From positions 80,435 through 144,434 of the forward strand of contig CBFGUG010000011.1 in the NCBI GenBank assembly GCA_965651905.1: DNA of 64,000 nucleotides, in the 5' to 3' direction. The notes beneath the pieces are model-generated. The model ran no database searches, was not told the DNA's origin, and was given only the letters and a program-made list of their open reading frames with translations. The translations under genes and the position numbers were made by a program. This document shows positions 44,435-53,593 of this stretch, in pieces. The stretch comes from SZUA-265 sp965651905 (lineage in GTDB: Bacteria; Myxococcota_A; Polyangia; Polyangiales; Polyangiaceae). Positions within the stretch are counted from its first letter, which is position 1. The number at the start of each line of letters is the position of its first letter.

Positions 44435-45646
44435 ATGCGTAGAGTAGTCGTTACTGGAATCGGAGTCCTGTCGTGCCTCGGTATGAACAAGCGCGAGGTG
44501 ATCGCCTCACTGCGAGAAGGCAAGTCGGGTATTCGGTTCAATCCCGAGTACGCCGAGCACGGCCTGCGCTGTCAGGTCTCGGGTTGGATGGACGTCGATT
44601 TCAAGCAGTACGTGCCGAAGACGCACCTGCGCTTCATGGGGCGGGCGGCGGCTCTGTCCTATATTGCGATGACTGAGGCGCTGGAAGATAGCGGGCTGGA
44701 TCCGGAAAAAATCTCGCACCCGCGTATCGGCGCGATTGTGGGCGCCGGCGGGACCTGGGCCAAGGACATCGTCGATAGCAACAAGATCCTCGCCGAAAAA
44801 GGCGTCAAACGTATCGGACCGTACAAGGTCACCTCGACCATGGGTAACTCGGTGTCCGCGTGCCTGGCGACGGCCTTCAAGATCAAGGGCGTCAATTACA
44901 CGATATCGTCGGCGTGTTCGACGAGCGCACACTGCATAGGCGCCGCCATGGAGCAGATCCAGCTCGGCAAGCAGGACGTGGTCTTTGCTGGCGGCGGCGA
45001 AGGCGAGCACTACACCATGAGCTGTCTGTTCGATGCGATGGGTGCTTTCTCCACGAAATACAACGACGATCCACAGCGTGCGAGCCGACCCTACGACGTC
45101 GATCGCGACGGCTTCGTGATCTCCGAAGGGGCTGGCGTCGTGGTGCTCGAGGAATACGAGTACGCAAAGAAGCGCGGCGCGCCGATCTACGCCGAGATGG
45201 TCGGATACGGCGCCACGTCGGACGGTTACGACATGGTCGCGCCGTCGGGGGAGGGCGCGGTGCGCGCGATGAAACTCGCTGCAGAAACCGCGGGCGCACC
45301 CATCGATTACATCAACACCCACGGCACCAGCACGCCCGTTGGTGACGTGACCGAGCTCCAGGCCATCCGTGAGGTGTTCGGCAGCAAGGTGCCAGCGCTG
45401 GGTAGTACGAAGTCACTCGCTGGACATTCGCTCGGCGCAACTGGTGCGGCCGAAGCGATCTACAGCTTGTTGATGATGAAGGAACGCTTCTTGGCGGCCT
45501 CGGCGAACATCGAGAAGCTGGATCCCGCGGCGGAGGGGCTGCCGATTCTGCGAGAGCTACGCGAAGATCTGCCCATGGACACCATGATGAGTAACAGCTT
45601 CGGCTTCGGCGGCACGAACGCCACGCTGGTGATGAAACGCATCTGA
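44435..45646 (+). CDS. fabB: 3-oxoacyl-ACP synthase I (FabB)
   Basis: FabB condenses malonyl-ACP with acyl-ACP in type II fatty acid synthesis and is needed for unsaturated fatty acids in Gammaproteobacteria. The 403-residue protein is FabB-like throughout. The catalytic residues are Cys161 in SSACSTSAH, His296 in NTHGTSTPVGD, Lys326 in STKSLAGHSLGA, and His331. EQIQLGKQDVVFAGGGE and MSNSFGFGGTNATLVMKR also match the E. coli protein closely. The start at 44435 gives MRRVVVTGIGVLS; AAGGAA lies rather far upstream. No fabA is beside it. RecD starts 11 bases after its stop, so the two may be cotranscribed. Confidence 0.96.
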   Translation: MRRVVVTGIGVLSCLGMNKREVIASLREGKSGIRFNPEYAEHGLRCQVSGWMDVDFKQYVPKTHLRFMGRAAALSYIAMTEALEDSGLDPEKISHPRIGAIVGAGGTWAKDIVDSNKILAEKGVKRIGPYKVTSTMGNSVSACLATAFKIKGVNYTISSACSTSAHCIGAAMEQIQLGKQDVVFAGGGEGEHYTMSCLFDAMGAFSTKYNDDPQRASRPYDVDRDGFVISEGAGVVVLEEYEYAKKRGAPIYAEMVGYGATSDGYDMVAPSGEGAVRAMKLAAETAGAPIDYINTHGTSTPVGDVTELQAIREVFGSKVPALGSTKSLAGHSLGATGAAEAIYSLLMMKERFLAASANIEKLDPAAEGLPILRELREDLPMDTMMSNSFGFGGTNATLVMKRI

Positions 45647-45657
45647 GGGGTCTTTAC

Positions 45658-47592
45658 ATGCCCGGCGCAGAGCACAGTCAGCTGAACGCTGTCAGCAGCG
45701 CGCCTGGCCTGGATATCTCGGGCGGAGCGAGCGACCAGTCCGAGAGCACCAGCCCACTCGAACTGCTGTGGGCGGCAGGTGTCCTGCAGGAGATCGATTT
45801 CCACTTCGCCCGTAGCGTGCGCCGCTTGGATCCGGGCGCGTCGGAGTGGGTGCCTGCCGCTGCGGCGCTTTGCAGTCGCGCCGTCCAAGCGGGGCATGTG
45901 TGTTTGGATCTCGTGCAATTGGTGAACACGCCATTGGTCGACTCACGCGGGGAACGCCACGACGTAGCCTGGCCCGATCCCTCACAGTGGGCGGAGTGGC
46001 TGTCCCGAAGCCCACTAGTCGGGAAAGTAGGCGAGGCTTGCGCGCTCGTGCTCGATGGTGACCGCGTTTACTTGCCTCGTTACGCTACGTACCAAATGGA
46101 GCTAGCGGACGCCCTGACGAAACGGGCGCGCGAGCGGTGTGAGATCGACGAACAGGCGCTGTCCTCGTCGATCCAGCGGCACTTCGGCGCGCCGTCCGCA
46201 GCCGAGCAGGCCGCAGATCATCAACGCTTGGCAGCACTGCTCTGTGCATGTCGACTACTGACGATCATTTCGGGCGGGCCCGGCACGGGCAAGACGACCA
46301 CCGTCGCGAAAATTCTCACGATATTGACTGAGCTCGCGCTCGATGCTGGGCAGGCGGCCCCGCGCATCACACTCCTGGCGCCGACGGGCAAAGCTGCGCA
46401 GCGTTTGAGCGATTCACTGGCGAATGGCTTGTTGCAACTGAACGTGAGCGAAGAAGTGCGGGCTCTCGTCTCTGTGGAAGCGTCGACCATCCATCGAGCG
46501 CTCGGCACGAGCGCCCGCACACCCACGCGATTCGTGCGCAATCGACACCGCCCCTTGACCGCGGACGTCGTGTTGGTCGACGAGGCCAGCATGGTCGATC
46601 TGGCGCTCATGTCGAAGCTGGTCGAAGCGGTTCCGAGTCGGGCGCGGCTGCTGATGCTCGGAGATAAAGACCAGCTTGCTAGCGTCGAAGCAGGCGCCAT
46701 CTTCGGCGACATTTTCAACGCAGACGCCGATCACAGTTACTCTGATGATTTTGCCGAGCTCGCTGCACGGCACGGCGTGCCCGGTCTGCCTGCTGGAGGC
46801 GCCCCAGCAGGATTGCAAGACTGCACTGTTCATTTGGAGCGCAACTATCGTTACGGCGACGACAGTACCATCGCGAAGCTGGCGACGGGACTGCGTCGGG
46901 GAAATTCGGCAGCCGTAGTCGAAGTGTTCGGCGAAGGGGGTTCAGTTGCTTGGATTCGCCCCCAGGCGGACTCTGACGTCTTCGACTCGCAGCTTCAGGA
47001 ATTGATCGTCGAAAATTACCGACCGCTGTTGACTCGGGTGGATCCCGCAACGCGTCTGAAGGCGCTGTCGAACTTCCGAGTGTTGTGCGCCCATCGCGCT
47101 GGCGCCCGAGGTGTGAGCGGGTTGAACGAGCTGGCAGAGAAGGCGCTAGCGCGCGCTGACCTCATCACCCCTGACGTCGCCGCCTACGACGGTCGACCCA
47201 TCATGGTCACAGAGAACGACTACCAGACCCAGTTATTCAACGGAGACGTGGGTGTCTTGTGCAAAGACGCGGAGACGGGGAGGATCTGGGCATGGTTCGC
47301 GGCCGCTGATGGCGTGCGGCGTTTGCCCGTTTCGCGGCTGCCCCAACACGAAACCGTGTTTGCCATGACCGTGCACAAGAGCCAGGGGTCGGAGTTCGAC
47401 CACGTGGCGCTGGTATTGCCCGAGGGGCCGTCACCCGTCCTGTGCAGGGAACTGATTTACACGGGCGTGACCCGAGCACGCGAGCGCATCACTCTTTTCG
47501 GCGCCGAAGAAGTGCTGCGCGACGGCGTCGATCGCCCAGTGTTGCGCGCGTCGGGGCTACGTCAGGCGTTGTGGCCGACGCCGACGAAGTAG
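45658..47592 (+). CDS. recD: Exodeoxyribonuclease V alpha subunit (RecD)
   Basis: RecD is the fast 5'-3' helicase motor of the RecBCD DNA-repair nuclease. The 644-residue protein has Walker A GGPGTGKTTT (about 206-215) and a Walker B-type DEASMVD. Further helicase motifs are MLGDKDQLASVEAGAIFGDI and LERNYRYGDDS. The C-terminal motif MTVHKSQGSEFDHV is a signature of RecD. An N-terminal domain of about 190 residues has the RecD arrangement. The ATG at 45658 has GAGGGG 8 bases upstream. RecB and RecC are not neighbours in this window, so the partner subunits sit elsewhere or the enzyme acts alone. The family (RecD1 as opposed to the longer RecD2) is favoured by length. Confidence 0.95.
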   Translation: MPGAEHSQLNAVSSAPGLDISGGASDQSESTSPLELLWAAGVLQEIDFHFARSVRRLDPGASEWVPAAAALCSRAVQAGHVCLDLVQLVNTPLVDSRGERHDVAWPDPSQWAEWLSRSPLVGKVGEACALVLDGDRVYLPRYATYQMELADALTKRARERCEIDEQALSSSIQRHFGAPSAAEQAADHQRLAALLCACRLLTIISGGPGTGKTTTVAKILTILTELALDAGQAAPRITLLAPTGKAAQRLSDSLANGLLQLNVSEEVRALVSVEASTIHRALGTSARTPTRFVRNRHRPLTADVVLVDEASMVDLALMSKLVEAVPSRARLLMLGDKDQLASVEAGAIFGDIFNADADHSYSDDFAELAARHGVPGLPAGGAPAGLQDCTVHLERNYRYGDDSTIAKLATGLRRGNSAAVVEVFGEGGSVAWIRPQADSDVFDSQLQELIVENYRPLLTRVDPATRLKALSNFRVLCAHRAGARGVSGLNELAEKALARADLITPDVAAYDGRPIMVTENDYQTQLFNGDVGVLCKDAETGRIWAWFAAADGVRRLPVSRLPQHETVFAMTVHKSQGSEFDHVALVLPEGPSPVLCRELIYTGVTRARERITLFGAEEVLRDGVDRPVLRASGLRQALWPTPTK

Positions 47593-47605
47593 GCCGCTGC
47601 CACCC

Positions 47606-49813
47606 TCACGAAGCGACGTCGTTGCGTTCGCCATAGTAGCGATTGTAGCCATAGCCGTAGCCCAGCTGACGCTGCGTGACCGCGTTGAGCACCACGCCCA
47701 GCAGGTTGTCGGTAACGCCGTGCAGCGTGCGAGCGCTGTGTGATGCTGCGTCGCGTGTGGTGGAGCTGGCGCGGATCACCAGCAGGGTCCCGTCAGCCCG
47801 TGTGGAGAGCACGGCGGCGTCAGTCACGGCGTTGACGGGGGGGCTGTCGATCACGACGCGGTCGTAGCGGCTCGCCAGTTGCTCGAGCAGCTGCGCGAAC
47901 GCCTCGCTCTGCAACAGTTCGGCGGGATTGTCTACGGACGGGCCAGAGGACAGCACGTCGAGGTTTTCAATCACGGTGCTGCAGTCCAGCTCGGCGAAGC
48001 GTTGCTTTCCGCCGACCAGCGACGAAACGCCCTGGCTGTTCGCGCGCTGAAAGATCTTGTGCAAACGCGGTCTGCGCAGATCGCAATCGACCAAGAGAAC
48101 GCGTTTGCCAGCTTGCGCCATGGCCGTTGCGATCCAGCACGCGACGGTCGTCTTGCCTTCGAAGGGATTAGCGCTCGTCACGACCAAGGTCTTCTGGGGA
48201 GCACTGCCGCCAGCGAACATCAGGTTCGTGCGGAGTGCGCGGGCGGCCTCGGCTGCGGCACTGTCTGGCTTGAGGAAGACAATCAGCTCGTCGCCGTTGA
48301 GCTTACGATGCCGCATCGGGCGGTCGAGGGAGTTGCCTGAAGCGCGAGGGAGTCCGGCTAGTAGTGGCAGGCGCAGATGTTCTTCCACGTCACGCGCGTT
48401 TTGGAACGTGCGGTCGAGGGCGTTGCGTCCGAACGCTGCAAGCAGGCCCAGCATCAACCCGAGCAGTGCTCCCGCGCCGACGTTGAGCGGTACGCGAGGA
48501 CTGACGGGCTCGCGTGAGGTGTACGCTTCGTCAATCACGCGGATGTTGTTGAAGCGCATGTAACGCGTGAGATCGCTCTCTTTGCTACGCTCCAGCACCA
48601 TCGAGTAGACCTTTTCCGTGTTGACTTTGGCACGCTCCAACCGCGAATACTCGAGCCCCAGGCGATTGAGCTCCAGCGCCCGAGTTTGCGCGCGGTTGTA
48701 CAACCCAGCCAGGCCGTCGGCTTCGGACTTCTTGGCTTCGACTTCACGGCGCAGGGCTTCGCGAATATTGCGAATCTCGTCGAACAGCGCTGTCCGACTG
48801 AGCTCGACAGTGTACGCCGCAGCCAGCACGTCGGGGTGTCGTTCACCTTTGCCCGACTCTCGGAGAGCACCCAAAGCTTGCCGGGCGGCGATGAATTTCT
48901 CGCGAAGTCCCGTGAGCACGGGGCTACCCAGTAGTTCGTTCGTGGGAAGGTTCGTGGGTTCGTCCAGCGTCACGTCAGCCAACTGTTCGTGGCGGGACTT
49001 CAGCGCTTCCAGTTCGGCGCGCACGCGTGTCAACGCACCGTTGAGCTGCTGCATTTCGTCACGCAACATGTTGCTCTGGTCGTCCATCGAGACGGACAGA
49101 ATGCGCTTGTCTTTCTTGTAGTCGTGGAGCGCAAGTTCGTTCTCGCTGAGTTCCCCCTTCAGCTTGGTCAGTTGTTCGTCGAGCCAAGCGGCGGCCACCT
49201 GTGTGGATTCGAGGGCGCTGTCGACGTTCTGGTCGATGTAGCCTTGAGTCAGCGCGCGCACGACCTGATTGGCTCGATTCGGGTCGGCATCGTCGAAACT
49301 GACGCGCACGAGACGACTCTGGCGCAGCGGCTGAACGGAGAGCCGCTCCTGCATGGCCTGGATCGACTCCTCTTCCGGATTGGGATGGTCTTCCCAGGCA
49401 GGGGGAAGCTGGGCGTCCACGGGCAGGTTGAGGGTGAAGTGTCCGTTGCGCCTCAACCCCAGCCGATCCAGCGTCTTGATGGCCAACGCGCGGCTTTCGA
49501 GAATGTCGTACTGGGTCTGATAGTATTCGGCAGCGCTGCTGCCAGAGTTGCTGCCCGCGCCGATGTCGACCACGCTTTGCACGTCGGGCCCGAGCGGCTT
49601 GGGCGGCGCTGGGTCGATTTGCAAAGTGGTGTTGGCGCGATAGACCTTGGTTTGCCCCAGGGAGTAGAACCCGGCGAGGGCCGCGGCCGCCAGGCACGTC
49701 AGTGAAAGCAGCCACCAGTTCTTTCGCAGCACGCGCACGGCCTCGCGCAGGCTCAGGTGCTGTTCCATGTCGGCGGCGATGGTGCGAGGTTTGGTCACGT
49801 GCTCCTGCAGCAT
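47606..49813 (-). CDS. Wzc-like polysaccharide tyrosine autokinase (BY-kinase)
   Basis: BY-kinases control length and export of capsule or exopolysaccharide by cycles of tyrosine phosphorylation. The 735-residue protein has a Wzz-type domain: TM1 (about 34-52), a long coiled-coil periplasmic part and TM2 (LNVGAGALLGLMLGLLAAFG). The cytoplasmic kinase has Walker A FEGKTTVACW (Lys554), Walker A' LLVDCDLRRPRLH and a Walker B-like region VVIDSPPVNAVTDA. A C-terminal Tyr cluster lies in GYGYGYNRYY (residues 719-727). It stands alone: no wza, glycosyltransferase or flippase genes are adjacent. The ATG at 49813 was chosen; ATG 49768 is an alternative with the same membrane segments. Confidence 0.95.
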   Translation of the reverse strand: MLQEHVTKPRTIAADMEQHLSLREAVRVLRKNWWLLSLTCLAAAALAGFYSLGQTKVYRANTTLQIDPAPPKPLGPDVQSVVDIGAGSNSGSSAAEYYQTQYDILESRALAIKTLDRLGLRRNGHFTLNLPVDAQLPPAWEDHPNPEEESIQAMQERLSVQPLRQSRLVRVSFDDADPNRANQVVRALTQGYIDQNVDSALESTQVAAAWLDEQLTKLKGELSENELALHDYKKDKRILSVSMDDQSNMLRDEMQQLNGALTRVRAELEALKSRHEQLADVTLDEPTNLPTNELLGSPVLTGLREKFIAARQALGALRESGKGERHPDVLAAAYTVELSRTALFDEIRNIREALRREVEAKKSEADGLAGLYNRAQTRALELNRLGLEYSRLERAKVNTEKVYSMVLERSKESDLTRYMRFNNIRVIDEAYTSREPVSPRVPLNVGAGALLGLMLGLLAAFGRNALDRTFQNARDVEEHLRLPLLAGLPRASGNSLDRPMRHRKLNGDELIVFLKPDSAAAEAARALRTNLMFAGGSAPQKTLVVTSANPFEGKTTVACWIATAMAQAGKRVLLVDCDLRRPRLHKIFQRANSQGVSSLVGGKQRFAELDCSTVIENLDVLSSGPSVDNPAELLQSEAFAQLLEQLASRYDRVVIDSPPVNAVTDAAVLSTRADGTLLVIRASSTTRDAASHSARTLHGVTDNLLGVVLNAVTQRQLGYGYGYNRYYGERNDVAS

Positions 49814-50375
49814 ACCCTAGTGAAAGAGCACCGCAATGGTTTCGCCAGCCGCGCATCGGGCCCTGGCGCCTGGTGAGACAGGCGCGTTTCAGCCTGGAAT
49901 GACGGGGCTGCCGAACGCCACGGCTCGGCGCGGCGACGTACCACAGGGCCGCAATTTCCTCAGTTACCGAGCCTGGAGCTTGGCCGCGTCTCGACGACAA
50001 GCAACACGACGTCCACTCCGCGCCTTGGCGCGAGGGCAGCGGCTCGGCCAAGAGAGATGGCAGCGTGCGCTCCACACGGCTTGGTGTGAATTTGCGGCAC
50101 GCAGCTCCGTGATGGCTGTGGGGCCAGGTGGTGTGTTGCCCGACGAGCTAACGATCGTTGGGGGATCCGTGTATGGCCCGTGCGTACTTCGCTCCTGGCG
50201 CGAGGCAGGGAATGGTTGCCGTTCGTATCGATCTGGAGGCAGCTGGCGATCGAGAACGGGCAGCAGACGAAAATTGCGCCACCACCGTGCAAACCTCGCG
50301 CATCAACCGCGCCCCGCTCGGGCCAAACGCGCGTGCCTGATTGCTACGCCTCGAGTCGCCGCCTACGCTTATTGA
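49814..50375. other. Divergent intergenic region between BY-kinase and CAP lipoprotein genes
   Basis: These 562 bases separate two divergent genes. The longest open frame (plus strand, 49836-50375) translates to an Arg/Ala-rich string without a recognisable domain, so it is not called. A strong stem-loop lies at 49866-49885 (GCGCCTG paired with CAGGCGC, 6-base loop), 50-70 bases upstream of the BY-kinase start. It could be part of its leader or a chance structure. No promoter is clear. Confidence 0.5.
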
Positions 50376-51545
50376 ATGGCGGATTTCGACGGAGTGGCGG
50401 GAGTAGGTCGCACGGGTGTGCGGTGTCGGTTCGTGGTGCGCAAGGGCGCTGTCGTGGGTCGCGTCGGCTCTGTGTTGGCGATGATCGGCTGCACGTGGGC
50501 CTGTTCTGGGGGGGGCGGCACGAGTGACGGTGAGAGCGTCGGCGGGTTGAGCGGCGAGTCCGACGCGGAGCAGTCGATGGCAGACGTCCCGACGGACGAG
50601 TCCACTAATGACGAAGCAACGGACTCCGACGACTCCGACGGAGCTTTGACGGACCCGGGCCGCCTCGGGGAAGCAGGGGCGGCAACAGACACGAACGACG
50701 ACCAGGGCGCGAACGTCGATGCAGAAGGCGACACGCAAGATCCGATGGGGTCTTCTGAGCCCGGCGAGATGGACGAAACCGAGGTCGACGGAAACGGACA
50801 AGTCGACGCCGACGATGCGGGCGAAGAGGCCCAGCTGCCAGGGACCGAGGACGACGACGAATTTGACGACACGTCAGACGACATGGAAGCCAGCGGCCCA
50901 GAGGATGACGAGCCGGGGAGCGACGACGAGGCGGAGACTGAGGACGACTCGACCGCCTCCGACGACGACTCGGCGCTGATGACGGATCACTGTGCGGCGG
51001 TCGCTGATTGGGATCCCGAGTGGGTTGCGTTCGAAGAGGAAGTTCTCGCGCTGGTCAACGAGGTGCGCGCTGTGGGTTACGACTGTGACACCGCTGGCGA
51101 ATTCGAGGCCACTGAACCGCTCGAGATGGACCCGCAGCTGGTGTGCGCCGCGCGCCTGCACTCGCTAGACATGTACGAGAACGACTATTTCACTCACGAG
51201 TCGCTCGATGGTACCTCGCCGACTCAGCGGATAGTCGCTGCGGGTTACAGCCCAGCGTGGTCGGGGGAAAACATCGCCAAAGGGCAGCAGTCGCCTCAGC
51301 AGGTCGTCGAAGGCTGGCTCGACAGCGATGGTCATTGCGGAAACATCATGAACACCAACTACGTGCACATCGGAGTGGGATACCACCCCGGAGACTACGT
51401 CCCTGATGGCCGTTTCTCACGTGACGAGGACTACCACTTGTGGACTCAGGCATTTGCTTCTCCCGGCGGACAAGGCGGAGGGGGCGGCGGTGGTGGTGGC
51501 GGCGGCTTCGGCGGCGGTTTCGGCGGTTTTGGAGGCGGCGACTAG
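50376..51545 (+). CDS. CAP/SCP-domain (YkwD-like) lipoprotein with acidic stalk and Gly-rich tail
   Basis: The 389-residue product has a hydrophobic signal region ending in CTWAC. An acidic Asp/Glu/Ser stalk follows (about residues 48-205). A CAP domain comes next: LALVNEVRAVGYDC, AARLHSLDMYENDYFTHES, GENIAKGQQSPQQVVEGWLD and GHCGNIMNTNYVHIGVGY. The His and Glu residues typical of the CAP pocket are in these motifs. The C-terminus is almost pure Gly with Phe (about 40 residues), which may be a flexible or surface-sticking tail. Bacterial CAP proteins are usually exported; their activity is poorly defined. The ATG at 50376 was used; an in-frame GTG at 50433 would give a more compact signal peptide. 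Confidence 0.88.
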   Translation: MADFDGVAGVGRTGVRCRFVVRKGAVVGRVGSVLAMIGCTWACSGGGGTSDGESVGGLSGESDAEQSMADVPTDESTNDEATDSDDSDGALTDPGRLGEAGAATDTNDDQGANVDAEGDTQDPMGSSEPGEMDETEVDGNGQVDADDAGEEAQLPGTEDDDEFDDTSDDMEASGPEDDEPGSDDEAETEDDSTASDDDSALMTDHCAAVADWDPEWVAFEEEVLALVNEVRAVGYDCDTAGEFEATEPLEMDPQLVCAARLHSLDMYENDYFTHESLDGTSPTQRIVAAGYSPAWSGENIAKGQQSPQQVVEGWLDSDGHCGNIMNTNYVHIGVGYHPGDYVPDGRFSRDEDYHLWTQAFASPGGQGGGGGGGGGGGFGGGFGGFGGGD

Positions 51546-51692
51546 CGCGGACGACGCTGCGAGCGCGGGCCGAGAGGCGCGGTGTTTGACACCTCGCTCT
51601 GCGGGAGCTACCTGTAATTGCAGGTGCTTAGGTGATTGCTGAGCATTCGTCGACCAGTCCATCGGGTCGACCTCGCCAAAGGTAGGCCCGCA

Positions 51693-53435
51693 TTGTCAGA
51701 CGAAACCGCCATCAGCTTCATGCGCAGCTTGTGCATGGGTCAAATCGAAGAAGACGTCATCGTTCCGTTCCCCAAGCTGGAAGAAGAGCAGCGGCAAACG
51801 CTCCAGGGCGTGAGGGAGTCACTCGAGGCACTGCTTGGACCTCGCTCGGAAGATTTTCGAACCTGGGATCGACAAGGGGAATTCCCCGACGAGTTCGTGG
51901 ATGAACTGCGTGAGTTCGGTCTGTTCGGCCTGGTGATCCCCGAGGAACACGGCGGTCTGGGTTTCGGCAGCGCGGCGTACTCGCGAGCGCTGCAAGAGGT
52001 GGCCAAGTACGACGCGTCTGTGGCGGTCACCGTCGGTGCTCACAGCTCGATCGGCATGCGCGGGCTGTTGCTCTTCGGCAGCGCGGAGCAGCACGAGCGC
52101 TACTATCCCAAGCTCGCGACGGGTGAGATGATCGCGGCGTTCTGCCTGACCGAGCCAGGCGCAGGTTCGGACGCGGCGTCCATCAAGACGTCGGCGGTCA
52201 AAGACGGCGACGACTGGGTCCTCAACGGTAGCAAGTTGTGGATCACCAACGGCGGAATCGCGGACTTCTTCACGGTGTTCGCCAAGACCAGCACCGAAGG
52301 GCGCGGCAAGATCAGCGCGTTCATCGTCACGCGCGACATGCCCGGCGTTTCGATCGGCCCGCACGAAGACAAGATGGGTTTGCGCGCCAGTTCGACCACT
52401 ACGGTCAACTTGGACAACGTTCGCGTGCCCAAACAAAACTTGTTGGGTGAAGAGAACAAGGGCTTCAAGATCGCGATGAAGATCCTCAACAGCGGTCGCA
52501 CAGGGCTGGGCGGGGGCTCGATCGGAGCGATGAAACGACTGATCGAGATGTCGACCAAGCAGGCCAACGAACGCAAGCAGTTCGGTAAGTCGATCTCCGA
52601 GTACGGCCTCATCAAGCAAAAGGTCGGGCAGATGATGATCGACTGCTACGCTACTGAAGCCACGGTCACGATGGTGGCGTCGCTGAGCGATCGAGGGTTC
52701 GAAGACTATTCGGTGGAAGCCGCGATCAGCAAAGTGTTCGCCTCCGAGGCGCTGTGGCGTGCGGCCGACGAAGCGCTGCAGATTGCGGGCGGCAACGGCT
52801 ACATGTGCGAATTTCCGTACGAGCGCATCGTCAGGGATTCACGCATCAACCGCATCTTCGAGGGCACGAACGACATCTTGCGTTTGTTCATCGCGCTGTC
52901 GGCGATGGACGACGTCGGTAGTCAGCTCAAGGAGCTGGCGACGACCCTGCAGGGAGTGTTCAACGACCCTATCAAGGGTTTCGGCGTGCTCAGCGAGTAC
53001 GCGATCAAGCGTGCGCGACTGGCGGCAGGCATCAACCTGCAGCGTGGTAGCTTCACGAAGATCGACCCACGGCTCAAGGAGCCAGCTGTGATTTTCGAAC
53101 AAGGCACCAAGGACCTGGCGCTGGCCGTCGACCGCATCCTGCGCAAGCACGGCAAGAACATCATCGGCAAACAGTTCGCCTCCAAGCGCCTGGCCGACAT
53201 CATGACGGACCTGTTCGTGCTGGCTTGTGTGCTGTCGCGGGTGGACACGTCACTGCGCGAAAAGGGGCCAGAGAAGTCCGCTCCCGAGGTGCAGATCTTG
53301 GAAGTCTTCGCCCACCAGGCACAACGACGCATTCGCGAAAACCTGGCGGGCATCGACGACAACAAAGACGAGCTGCTCAAGTCGTTGGCGGACCACGCGT
53401 TCGCTGCCGAGCGTTTCAGCTGGGACACGATTTGA
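51693..53435 (+). CDS. Acyl-CoA dehydrogenase (VLCAD-like, with C-terminal extension)
   Basis: The enzyme puts a 2,3-double bond in acyl-CoA, the first step of fatty acid beta-oxidation, using FAD. The product of about 580 residues has the family motifs: GLVIPEEHGGLGFG, FCLTEPGAGSDAASIKTSA, KLWITNGGIADFF and QIAGGNGYMCEFPYERIVRD followed by RIFEGTNDILRLFIA. It is longer than medium-chain enzymes (about 380-400) because of a C-terminal domain of about 170 residues like that of very-long-chain dehydrogenases. The TTG at 51693 is preferred because the expected N-terminus (LSDETAISFMRSLCMGQIEE) then results; ATG 51720 would remove 9 residues. A KASIII-like gene follows 158 bases later, on the same strand. 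Confidence 0.93.
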   Translation: MSDETAISFMRSLCMGQIEEDVIVPFPKLEEEQRQTLQGVRESLEALLGPRSEDFRTWDRQGEFPDEFVDELREFGLFGLVIPEEHGGLGFGSAAYSRALQEVAKYDASVAVTVGAHSSIGMRGLLLFGSAEQHERYYPKLATGEMIAAFCLTEPGAGSDAASIKTSAVKDGDDWVLNGSKLWITNGGIADFFTVFAKTSTEGRGKISAFIVTRDMPGVSIGPHEDKMGLRASSTTTVNLDNVRVPKQNLLGEENKGFKIAMKILNSGRTGLGGGSIGAMKRLIEMSTKQANERKQFGKSISEYGLIKQKVGQMMIDCYATEATVTMVASLSDRGFEDYSVEAAISKVFASEALWRAADEALQIAGGNGYMCEFPYERIVRDSRINRIFEGTNDILRLFIALSAMDDVGSQLKELATTLQGVFNDPIKGFGVLSEYAIKRARLAAGINLQRGSFTKIDPRLKEPAVIFEQGTKDLALAVDRILRKHGKNIIGKQFASKRLADIMTDLFVLACVLSRVDTSLREKGPEKSAPEVQILEVFAHQAQRRIRENLAGIDDNKDELLKSLADHAFAAERFSWDTI

Positions 53436-53593
53436 AGGTGCTTCGCCAATGGGGGGCGTCTCGCGGCGTGGCGGTCAGCCGACGGGTCGGAGATCCGCCA
53501 GTCCGTGACGACACTGCAAAGCTTGACTAGAGACTCGTCTGCTCGTGAAACCTCATTTCCCTCCTACGACCGCCGTAAGGAGAAACTGAAGCT

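Noticed and set aside
49836..50375. Possible 179-residue gene between BY-kinase and CAP lipoprotein genes
   Set aside because: It has no ribosome site and an Arg/Ala-rich, domain-free sequence. It lies in the divergent control region of its neighbours.
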